A model generated the notes under the pieces. The model saw only the letters and a program-made list of their open reading frames with translations. It was not told the origin of the DNA and ran no database searches. From IMG/VR virus record IMGVR_UViG_3300027985_000584, positions 1 through 33,054 of that record: a stretch of DNA of 33,054 bases; one strand, 5' to 3'. Shown in pieces: positions 14,227 to 21,098 of this stretch. Each line of letters begins with the position of its first letter. The stretch's first letter is position 1. Both the position numbers and the translations under genes were made by a program. This DNA comes from a virus.

Positions 14227-14982
14227 TTGGGACACATAAAGAAGCTGCTTTCAGGAAAAACAATACCGAAAAGGTCAATGACTCCATGTAGCATATGGAC
14301 AGACCTTTGCGAAAACATCCATTTGCACTACCGTAATCTCCGCCTGGAGTTCTCGGAAACTGAGTGGGCACACTTCCGGGCGGCGATAAATCACCTAGGA
14401 AAAGCGGTTGAACGTTGCTCTGTTGAGAACGGTTATGAAGAGGGCGACCCTAATTTTCTGATTCAACAGGTCTATAATTTCAGTCTTAAGCCTGACTCTG
14501 ACTATTACAAAAACCGTTCAACGATTGAGCTTCAGCGAGACGACACCGTTCATTTTCATTACAGGGATCTTCGTCTGCACTGGTCGAAACGCGAGTTCGT
14601 TGAAATAGCAAACATGTTCGTCGATGCAGTTGGAAAGTTCAACGCGGTTGAGCCTTTCCGGTATGCTGATGTAAAAGAACGCACGAAAGTCCTCTGCAAT
14701 ATCGAAGACATCCAGCCATACGACGAGGGCCACCGCCCGCTTGCAATAGACGAAGAACATCGGTCAGGGATTGAATTTATAAAGTCGGAGATCAAGAACG
14801 GTGTCAAGATACGCCCTATCCTGGTTAACACAGAGGGCCAACGCCTTGATGGATTCAAAAGGTACATGGCTTTTCTTGAGCTTGGTTTTGAGGAGATCTG
14901 GTGTTTCGTCGATCCGTTTGGAATCATGGGCGGGCAATCAAATCAATCACACATCGCAGACGAGGATAACGATGCTGAATAG
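14227..14982 (+). CDS. ParB-N-like domain protein with duplicated HYRxLRL motif
   Basis: A 251-residue protein starting at TTG 14227 behind a strong AAGGAG (14216-14221), two bases after the methyltransferase stop. Two copies of one motif occupy residues 32-62 and 109-138: H-x-HYR-(N/D)-LRL-x-x-S-x-x-E-(F/W) followed by a helix. This is an internal domain duplication. The C-terminal part (residues 165-228) reads IRPILV, then G-x-RLDGFKRYMAFLELGFEEI, which resembles the ParB/Srx-type fold in which a DGHRR-like segment binds nucleotide. It carries no DNA-binding HTH, so it is not a chromosome-partition ParB. Similar fusions occur near glycosylation genes in my recollection, but the activity is unknown. 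The end overlaps the next gene by 11 bases. Confidence 0.65.
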   Translation: MGHIKKLLSGKTIPKRSMTPCSIWTDLCENIHLHYRNLRLEFSETEWAHFRAAINHLGKAVERCSVENGYEEGDPNFLIQQVYNFSLKPDSDYYKNRSTIELQRDDTVHFHYRDLRLHWSKREFVEIANMFVDAVGKFNAVEPFRYADVKERTKVLCNIEDIQPYDEGHRPLAIDEEHRSGIEFIKSEIKNGVKIRPILVNTEGQRLDGFKRYMAFLELGFEEIWCFVDPFGIMGGQSNQSHIADEDNDAE

Positions 14983-15340
14983 GAGCAAGCCATACGGGAT
15001 CATCAGCGGGATAAATACTGACGGGGCCAGGTATGAGCAGGACGGGAAGAAATTCAGGGGAGATGGTACTCCGCTTGATGAGCAGCAGGAAGAGAATAAA
15101 GAAGTTGACGTAAGGCTATTACGGGGAGACGGTACGCCGCTTGATGAGCCGCTTGATATGCCGGAGATACAAGATGCTCCATTAACAAGGCTATTACGGG
15201 GAGACGTAACTCACATCGACGAGCCGCTTGATATGCCGGAGATACCAGATGCTCCATTAAAATACATCAACCAGCCGGTACATCACCGCAAAAAGCGCAA
15301 GGGGGATCATGGTCTGGAAACCGGAAAACCCAGAAGGTAA
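14972..15340 (+). CDS. Acidic tandem-repeat protein (RGDxTPLDE repeats)
   Basis: A much longer open frame exists upstream, but it lies inside the ParB-like gene. The ATG at 14972 with GAGG before it gives 122 residues. Two and a half repeats are visible: RGDGTPLDEQQEE (partial), then two 25-residue units beginning LLRGD, containing (T/H)-(P/I)-(L)DEPLDMPEI and ending in (Q/P)DAPL. The C-terminus is basic (HHRKKRKGDHG). It looks unstructured and repetitive and could be a surface-exposed or linker protein, perhaps an acceptor for the glycan enzymes beside it. It overlaps the following gene by 32 bases. Function is unknown. Confidence 0.6.
   Translation: MLNRSKPYGIISGINTDGARYEQDGKKFRGDGTPLDEQQEENKEVDVRLLRGDGTPLDEPLDMPEIQDAPLTRLLRGDVTHIDEPLDMPEIPDAPLKYINQPVHHRKKRKGDHGLETGKPRR
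15112..15261 (+). repeat. Two tandem 75-bp coding repeats
   Basis: Units 15112-15186 and 15187-15261 both start AAGGCTATTACGGGGAGAC and share a long identical stretch (GAGCCGCTTGATATGCCGGA) plus GATGCTCCATTAA near the end. They differ around the TCCGCTTGAT/TCACATCGAC region. A partial, older copy precedes them at about 15053-15080. The unit length is a multiple of three, so copy-number change keeps the frame. Confidence 0.9.
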
Positions 15341-16859
15341 CGAGGCCGCCAAGGTCCGCTTCGACATTGCGAGATACACTCGCGGGCGTGTCCTCGATCT
15401 CGGTTGTGGCCCGTGGAAATGTTACCCGCATTTCATCAGCGTTGACAACTATTCAGAGTGGCAGGGCCTTAAGTGGAGGCCGGATATATGCGGTGACGCT
15501 ACCGACCTTGGCATATTCGCCACAAATTCGATTGATGCCGTGTTCTCGTCGCATCTACTGGAGCACATTGACGACTATGTTAAGGCGTTGCATGAGTGGT
15601 GGAGAGTGATCAAGATAGGAGGGTATCTAATCCTCTACCTGCCGCATAAATCGCTTTACCCGAATATCGGGCAACCCGGTTCGAACCCGGATCACAGGCA
15701 CGATTTTGAGCCGAAAGACATAGTTTCTATAATGACGGCCAATGCCGGTGATTGGGATCTGTTGGAGTCAGAGATTAGATCAGCGGGAGACGAGTACAGT
15801 TTTTTTCAGGTTTTTCAAAAACTTGGACGCGGAACCGGACATGTTTATTCGTACTGCGCAGAGAAACCAAAAAAAAAATGCGCTATCGTGCGTTACGGAG
15901 GATATGGCGACATGTTGCAGGCATCTGCGATACTGCCTGAGCTTAAGCGACAGGGCTATTATATCACGCTCTACACTACTCCATACGGAGAGCAGATTGT
16001 TAGACACGACCCGCACATTGACGAGTTTATCATTCAGGACAACGGGCAGGTGCCTAACCAATGGCTTGTTGATTTTTGGGCGGTAGAATCAAAGAAATAC
16101 GACAAGTTTATCAACCTGAGCGAGTCGGTGGAGGGAGTTTGGCTCGCCATGGAAGGGCGGCAGAATCACATGTGGCCAAAGGCTGTCCGCGACAAATACA
16201 TGAACACGAACTACGAAGAATTTGCCTTCGATCTAGCGGGGCTACGCTATACCGGCGACCGGCAGAGATTCTACGCAACCGACAGGGAGAGGCGCATAGC
16301 TTCAAAAAGGCGCAGCGAGATCGACGGAAAAGTCGTTCTCTGGACTCTTGCCGGGTCGTCGGTCCACAAGATCTGGCCTCACCTTGATGCGGTAATCGCG
16401 GAGTTCATGATCAGGACAAAAGACATTCACTTCATGCTTGTCGGTGACGCGTCGTGTAAATTGCTAGAAGCCGGGTGGCAGAAGGAACCCCGCGTTCACC
16501 GCAGGAGCGGGGAGTGGAGTATACGTGAAACTCTCGCGTTTGCTGAGACAGTTGACCTCGTAATTGGGCCTGAAACTGGTGTTCTCAACTCTGTTTCTGG
16601 CCTTGATATTCCGAAGATATGCTTTCTATCACACTCAAGCGTCGAGAACCTGACAAAACACTGGAAAAACTGCGTGTCGATGATGCCTACCGACTGCGAG
16701 TGCTACCCGTGCCACATACTCCACAACGAAACTAATAAGTACTGCACCCGTGACCAGCGCACCGGGACGGCAATGTGTCAAGTAAAAATTGAGCCTCCGG
16801 TTGTGTTGCAGGCCATGGTCGAATTGTTGGGCATAACCAAAAATATAAAAGCAGCATAA
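15309..16859 (+). CDS. Methyltransferase-glycosyltransferase fusion (class I MTase + GT9-like)
   Basis: A 516-residue two-domain protein. Residues 1-185 are a class I SAM-dependent methyltransferase: motif I VLDLGCGP at 28-35, D46 (SVDNY) as the ribose-binding acid, D63 in GDATD, and the post-motif SSHLLEHIDD at 80-89, as in Methyltransf_11. Residues 190-510 are a second GT9-like GT-B domain: CAIVRYGGYGDMLQASAILPEL near 191 and DLVIGPETGVLNSVSGLDIPKICFL near 416. A cysteine cluster follows (C463, C465, C468, C479, C490). The GT half aligns with the 356-residue GT9 gene upstream, so they are paralogues. The two domains join at a lysine run encoded by ten A residues. It probably adds and methylates a sugar of the same glycan. 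Confidence 0.82.
   Translation: MVWKPENPEGNEAAKVRFDIARYTRGRVLDLGCGPWKCYPHFISVDNYSEWQGLKWRPDICGDATDLGIFATNSIDAVFSSHLLEHIDDYVKALHEWWRVIKIGGYLILYLPHKSLYPNIGQPGSNPDHRHDFEPKDIVSIMTANAGDWDLLESEIRSAGDEYSFFQVFQKLGRGTGHVYSYCAEKPKKKCAIVRYGGYGDMLQASAILPELKRQGYYITLYTTPYGEQIVRHDPHIDEFIIQDNGQVPNQWLVDFWAVESKKYDKFINLSESVEGVWLAMEGRQNHMWPKAVRDKYMNTNYEEFAFDLAGLRYTGDRQRFYATDRERRIASKRRSEIDGKVVLWTLAGSSVHKIWPHLDAVIAEFMIRTKDIHFMLVGDASCKLLEAGWQKEPRVHRRSGEWSIRETLAFAETVDLVIGPETGVLNSVSGLDIPKICFLSHSSVENLTKHWKNCVSMMPTDCECYPCHILHNETNKYCTRDQRTGTAMCQVKIEPPVVLQAMVELLGITKNIKAA
15869..15878 (+). other. A10 homopolymer at the methyltransferase-GT domain junction
   Basis: Ten consecutive A residues encode the Lys run PKKK exactly between the two enzyme domains, and the GT9-like part starts right after it. 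Gain of one A gives an ATG-led frame that stops after about 20 codons. Loss of one A leads to a stop near 16086. Either change leaves only the methyltransferase domain. The tract is a candidate slippery site for polymerase or ribosome, a phase-variable tract, or a fusion scar. Confidence 0.6.
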
Positions 16860-16879
16860 GCAGCATAAAAGGAATTAAA

Positions 16880-17053
16880 ATGAAAACTTACATAGGATGC
16901 AAAATAATCAACGCGGAACCACAGGAGAAAAACGGAGAGCAGGGCTACAAGGTTGTTTATCCCGATGGGTATGTTTCGTGGTCCCCAAAGTCCGTGTTCG
17001 AGGGCGCATACCGTGAAATCATTCCCGGTGAGCTGGAGCTTATTGGAAAATAA
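16880..17053 (+). CDS. Small conserved phage protein (57 residues)
   Basis: ATG at 16880 after AAAAGGAA; the stop TAA overlaps the next ATG as TAATG. The sequence (start MKTYIGCKIINAEPQEK, then GYKVVYPDGYVSWSPKSVFEGAYRE) belongs to a short family widespread in tailed phages, recognised by a K-I-x-x-AEP start and a Y-PDGY-x-SWSPK-x-F-E-x-AYR end. Its function is unknown to me. The intervening nine-base duplication GCAGCATAA (16851-16868) just before it includes the stop of the fusion gene. Confidence 0.8.
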   Translation: MKTYIGCKIINAEPQEKNGEQGYKVVYPDGYVSWSPKSVFEGAYREIIPGELELIGK

Positions 17054-17775
17054 TGACGACATCGGGAACATACGCCATCACCATAACGGCAACGCAGATG
17101 TGCGCGGCAATCTACAGGACGCTCGGAATAATTGCTGCCGGCCAGGCTCCCGACGCGCAGCAGACGCAGGACGCTATCCAGGCCATTAATATGTGGATGT
17201 TGCAGCAGAAAGGCCCTGAGAACGCATCCCGTCCCGGACAAATGATGTGGTTGCGCGAAACGGATGAGCTTAGTTTGAATGAGGGGCAATTTCTATACGA
17301 GCTTAAGCCAAGCGGCGGAGACCTTGATATCCAGATCCCTACAGAGATACTTTCCGCCTCCCTGCGCAATGAAGACGACGAAGACACGCTGCTTACGCCG
17401 ATGACGCGGGCGTCATATGAGCTCATATCTGATAAAACCGGATATGGTTCTCCAATACGATACTGCTACGAGAAAATGCTGGACGTCGGAAACTTCTACC
17501 TTGACCAGGCGCCCGACGAAACAGCCGCAGAATACACAATCAGGATCGTGCACCGCCGCCCGATTGAGGTTATCACCGCAGGATCTGAAACGCTTGACGT
17601 AGAGGATTTCTGGTTTCGATCCATGAAATACAACTGCGCAATTGAGCTTGCGCTTGAATACGGCATGGAGCCTTCTAACACGCTCATTGCCCTCGCGGCG
17701 GAATCAAAGGCACTCGTGAGCACATTTTACCCCGAAAATGTTGAAGACATCTTTTTTCAACCGGAGCTTGACTGA
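17053..17775 (+). CDS. Head-tail adaptor (P22 gp4-like tail accessory factor)
   Basis: A 240-residue protein overlapping the previous stop (TAATG) and the next start (TGATG). The N-terminal region (MCAAIYRTLGIIAAGQAPDAQQTQDAIQAIN) is the helix-rich start typical of P22 gp4-like and related podoviral connector proteins, where A-x-R-x-L-G-x-x-x-x-G-x-x-P-x-x-x-x is characteristic. The C-terminal helices (FWFRSMKYNCAIELALEYGM, then ALAAESKALVSTFYPENVED) also fit. In P22, gp4 binds below the portal and seals the packaged head. The position after coat and before the gp10-like gene agrees. Confidence 0.78.
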   Translation: MTTSGTYAITITATQMCAAIYRTLGIIAAGQAPDAQQTQDAIQAINMWMLQQKGPENASRPGQMMWLRETDELSLNEGQFLYELKPSGGDLDIQIPTEILSASLRNEDDEDTLLTPMTRASYELISDKTGYGSPIRYCYEKMLDVGNFYLDQAPDETAAEYTIRIVHRRPIEVITAGSETLDVEDFWFRSMKYNCAIELALEYGMEPSNTLIALAAESKALVSTFYPENVEDIFFQPELD

Positions 17776-18899
17776 TGGGCAGAGCAGTTCAAATTGACGC
17801 GATACTGGCGGGTGTCATTGACCCTAACACGGGTGCCCCCTGCGCGGGCGGGACAATATATTTTTATGAGCCGGGGGGCACGACGGGTAAGAACGTGTGG
17901 ACTGAAGCGGCAAAGAGCAACGACTACACTTCGTACACGCTCGACAACGCCGGTGCCGCGCATCTTTATGCCGATGGGATTTATGATGTTGTTATCAAAA
18001 ACTCTTCTGGCACCATAATAGCTTCGTGGGACGGATTGAAGCTGCGCTATCCAGATTTTGAGGCTACATCGATATCAGCCAGCTACACGCAGGAAACTGA
18101 CGACGACGCCATAGTTCTGTCTCCTGCCGCAACAGCGGCGGTTACGATAACGCTGCTCGATAGCGATGATTGGGAAGATAAACCTCTTGTCGTTGTAAAT
18201 GCAAATGATTCTTATGCCATAACGGTAAACGTTGATGGAGACTCGTCTGATTCAATCGATGGAGGATCATCAATCGTTATTCCAGTAGGCGCGTCCGCTG
18301 TGACTATTTTCAAATCCGGGACTACTTTCTATTCTTCCGGCAACGGAACGTCAAAGGTGCTGTCAACCGGTTCAACCGGTAGGTATCTTACGGTAACCGA
18401 TAACGGTGCCAAGGATGTAAGCGAAGACTTTGCGTCATCGTTCTACATGATGGGCGGGTCTGCATACTCAATGCGGCTAATATGCGCCAGGATAGACATT
18501 TCATACTCAGCGGCGAGCCAGATTAATGTAACAATAAGCTCGTCAACAAGCTACGGGTTCGAACCTCCCGCGACTGCGTCAAGCGGTGCATTGGCGGCGG
18601 GCGGATCTGCCAATGGATTTACTGTTTTTGCCGGCGGAATCTACGTCTCGTTCGCAAACACAATTATGTACCCACATGCAGCAGACACAGCGTATTTTAC
18701 GGGTGTGCTTCCTGTAAGCAATCCGGTGTATGTGATCACGACATCAGGCCCCCCGTCTTTCAGGGCGACGTATTCTAGCACCGCTCTTACTCTATATTAT
18801 TACGAAGATGGAGCTGCTGGAGACATAATAGCGGCACTGGCAACATCTGGAGATACCATCAGTGTAATACTGGCATATCTCATGAGGCCCGTAGCTTAA
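17775..18899 (+). CDS. Tail appendage or fibre-like virion protein
   Basis: A 374-residue beta-rich protein starting with ATG overlapping the previous stop. Residues 10-95 (ILAGVIDPNTGAPCAGGTIYFYEPGGTTGKN and on, through LYADGIYDVVI) match the small Ig-like or collar domain often found at the start of phage tail or baseplate appendage proteins, with the pattern G-x-x-x-D-x-x-G-x-P-x-x-G-G-x-x-x-x-YEPG. The rest is Ser/Thr/Gly/Ala-rich beta structure of the fibre type. It lies between the gp4- and gp10-like genes, a position where P22 has no extra gene. It probably decorates the tail hub. The family is uncertain. Confidence 0.6.
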   Translation: MGRAVQIDAILAGVIDPNTGAPCAGGTIYFYEPGGTTGKNVWTEAAKSNDYTSYTLDNAGAAHLYADGIYDVVIKNSSGTIIASWDGLKLRYPDFEATSISASYTQETDDDAIVLSPAATAAVTITLLDSDDWEDKPLVVVNANDSYAITVNVDGDSSDSIDGGSSIVIPVGASAVTIFKSGTTFYSSGNGTSKVLSTGSTGRYLTVTDNGAKDVSEDFASSFYMMGGSAYSMRLICARIDISYSAASQINVTISSSTSYGFEPPATASSGALAAGGSANGFTVFAGGIYVSFANTIMYPHAADTAYFTGVLPVSNPVYVITTSGPPSFRATYSSTALTLYYYEDGAAGDIIAALATSGDTISVILAYLMRPVA

Positions 18900-20410
18900 T
18901 GACTACACGCCAGATTACATTCGATAACGACGCTCCAGGAGTGCGCCTATTTGGACAGGGACCGCGCATAATCAACGGATTTATTGATAAGTCCGGCGCG
19001 CTTTGTCGTGTCCCTGGATACGCTCTTTTCAAGGATATGGCCCTTATAACAGGGGCTCCGGTAACCGGGGTATTTAGTGTGCAGAACACCTACGAATACC
19101 AGGGCCAGTCTATATTCTCAGATGTCTATTCGGATCGTGCCGAGATTCTGACAATCACCGCAGGTGGGCAGATATACAACGCGTGGTACTACGGTGGGGC
19201 CTTGACAAACGAGAGTTATTACACCTCTCTGTCGGATCAAGACCGATGGGTAAAGCTAAGCAAAAGCAATCCCGTAATATTCGAGTTCGGCAAGTATGAT
19301 ATCTATCCAGCTATTATAATGGCAGACGGCGCAGGTCAGCCGGTGATTTACGATGTGCAGAATAAGAGGCGTGTCGTTGACCCGGAGGCACCAAAACCGT
19401 GTTCTCACGTCGCAATGATAGACACGTATCTTATAGGCAACAATGTAGGTGAGCAGTATTTCGACATCTCTTACCCTGGTGATATCTGGAGGTGGGACGG
19501 CGATTTTGCCCAAGCGGTTTCTTCTTCAGACGACATCATGGCTCTTGCAAAGGTCCGGCGTAAGCTCGTTCTTGCCGGTGCCGACAGTATGGAGATATGG
19601 CGCAACGACGGGTCAACTCCATTCTCTCCTGAATATAATCATATAGAGGCTGGATTATCGGCAAAATACAGCCTGATAAATTGCGATAATACGCTCTATT
19701 GGCTCGATAAGTTCAAGCGAATAGTCGCATGCGATATCGCACAAAGCATTCGCCCTACAGTCATCTCAGACGCCCTCAACTCATCGATTGAGTACGCATC
19801 ACGCCAAAGCTACTCTCAATCTTATGATTGTGTGGGCGGGCACATGCAGACCGATGCGGGAAACTATTATATCGCCAATTTCGATAACCTTGAGATGGTA
19901 TACGCGATTAACACTGCCACCGGAAAGTGGTGTCAGCTCGGCAAGTGGGACGCTCACCGTGGTGAATACAAACGCTTTCCGCTGTGGGTTTTCGGGCAGT
20001 CAAACTCGTTTGGGTCTCTGGCGGGGAGTTGTCTTGACGCAAAGGTCCATAGGGTATCAAGCAAATTCCACACCTTCGACGGAGACGAAATACGCTCAGA
20101 GTTCCGCTCCAACATTATCCGAAGCGCAGGGTCTGGTCGCAACATCGTCAAAAAACTGATGGTCGGAGTAAGCCGCACCGCAGACAAGCCGGACGCAATC
20201 ACAATAGAGCCGTCAATATTGATCAGGTGGCGCGATGACGGTGCTACCGAGTGGAGCATGTGGCGCGAAATCTCAATCTCTCCCACAGGGCGCACGGAAT
20301 GGGACTTCCAGCTCTACCGGTGCGGGTCGTATAGAAACTCGAGGCAATACGAGGTTGTAATGCTCGGAGACTATCCGTACCAAGTTTCGTATATTGCGGA
20401 GGACGTGTGA
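18899..20410 (+). CDS. Tail hub protein (P22 gp10-like packaged-DNA stabilisation protein)
   Basis: A 503-residue beta-propeller-like protein, starting at ATG overlapping the previous stop. Segments such as PGYALFKDMALITGAPVTG, DDIMALAKVRRKLVLAGADSMEIW and SLINCDNTLYWLDKFKRIV are repeated propeller-blade-like strands. The C-terminus ends SRQYEVVMLGDYPYQVSYI, as in P22 gp10-type proteins, which bind below gp4 and keep DNA inside the filled head. Size (P22 gp10 is about 470 residues) and gene order support the assignment. Confidence 0.82.
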   Translation: MTTRQITFDNDAPGVRLFGQGPRIINGFIDKSGALCRVPGYALFKDMALITGAPVTGVFSVQNTYEYQGQSIFSDVYSDRAEILTITAGGQIYNAWYYGGALTNESYYTSLSDQDRWVKLSKSNPVIFEFGKYDIYPAIIMADGAGQPVIYDVQNKRRVVDPEAPKPCSHVAMIDTYLIGNNVGEQYFDISYPGDIWRWDGDFAQAVSSSDDIMALAKVRRKLVLAGADSMEIWRNDGSTPFSPEYNHIEAGLSAKYSLINCDNTLYWLDKFKRIVACDIAQSIRPTVISDALNSSIEYASRQSYSQSYDCVGGHMQTDAGNYYIANFDNLEMVYAINTATGKWCQLGKWDAHRGEYKRFPLWVFGQSNSFGSLAGSCLDAKVHRVSSKFHTFDGDEIRSEFRSNIIRSAGSGRNIVKKLMVGVSRTADKPDAITIEPSILIRWRDDGATEWSMWREISISPTGRTEWDFQLYRCGSYRNSRQYEVVMLGDYPYQVSYIAEDV

Positions 20411-20583
20411 AGAGAATAATTACTCCGCCTGACGAGATCACGCCGGAGAACATGCGGGCGTTCTTTATTGAGGTATGCAACGTGATCAATGAGAGATTCG
20501 GAAACATCCCGGACGACTCTGATGCTGTTGATACTGCCGGGGCAGTTTCGGATCTAAACGATTTGCTGGAGGTGCTGCGGTGA
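20407..20583 (+). CDS. 58-residue hypothetical protein after the tail hub gene
   Basis: GTG at 20407 overlaps the end of the hub gene; the stop is TGA at 20581-20583. It encodes a short acidic protein (begins MKRIITPPDEITPENMRAFF, includes NVINERFGNIPDD). In P22 the tail needle gene 26 occupies this place, but this ORF is far too short and lacks needle heptads, so I do not call it a needle. The next gene begins inside its stop codon (GTGA). Confidence 0.65.
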   Translation: MKRIITPPDEITPENMRAFFIEVCNVINERFGNIPDDSDAVDTAGAVSDLNDLLEVLR

Positions 20584-21098
20584 AGGTTCGTAGACTTTTC
20601 CTCCGTGACTATGCGTTTGTTCGTGATTGCATGCTCCATGCGGATGTTTTCCCGTTCATCCATGACGATGGAACTGGTGATGAAAACGCGTTTGCAAGGA
20701 TGCTTTTGAGCGTTGTTGATAATGACGCGTTTATTTTTCTATCTCCTGGTCCAGGATGCGTGTTTATGCTTTCACCGACATTCTCAGGTGTCTACACCGT
20801 TCACACCGCTGTAAAGCCTGAATACAGGGGTAGAACTGCGATAGAATACGGAAAGGCGGCAATAGGAAAATTCTTTGAAAAACAAGATCATATCAAGCTG
20901 ATTTCATTCGTTCCGGGATGCAACCGGAGGGCAAAGATATTCGCACTGAAGTGCGGATTTAGAACAGAGGGTACATTACGAAAGTCGTGGAAACAGGGCG
21001 GAATTGTATATAACGTTGACATCGTAGGTTTAACGAGACAGGAGTGGGAATTATGCCAGCAGCAGCAGTGCCCATCGCGGTTGGGGTTGGTGGTATAG
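20580..21098 (+). CDS. GNAT-like acetyltransferase domain protein (P22 gp14 position)
   Basis: GTG at 20580 overlaps the previous stop. Of 172 residues, the core is GNAT-like: YTVHTAVKPEYRGRTAIEYGKAAIGKFFE (residues 72-100) is the beta4 strand plus the acyl-CoA pyrophosphate loop (R83-G-R-T-A), followed by LISFVPGCNRRAKIFALKCGFRTEG, the beta5/alpha4/beta6 region of the fold. P22 gp14 and relatives (DUF2824) sit in the same place, before the ejection protein genes, so this is likely the same family. The acceptor is unknown; proteins of the ejectosome are an inference. It overlaps the next gene by 46 bases. Confidence 0.75.
   Translation: MKVRRLFLRDYAFVRDCMLHADVFPFIHDDGTGDENAFARMLLSVVDNDAFIFLSPGPGCVFMLSPTFSGVYTVHTAVKPEYRGRTAIEYGKAAIGKFFEKQDHIKLISFVPGCNRRAKIFALKCGFRTEGTLRKSWKQGGIVYNVDIVGLTRQEWELCQQQQCPSRLGLVV

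Noticed and set aside
14801-14971. N-terminal extension of the repeat protein
   Set aside because: These codons are inside the ParB-like gene in another frame. The ATG at 14972 with GAGG before it is the likely start.
15053-15261. RGD tripeptides as integrin-binding sites
   Set aside because: The tripeptide recurs only because the unit is repeated. A bacterial phage has no obvious integrin partner, so no functional claim is made.
20407-20583. P22 gp26-like tail needle
   Set aside because: The position fits, but 58 residues without heptad repeats is far too short for the trimeric needle.
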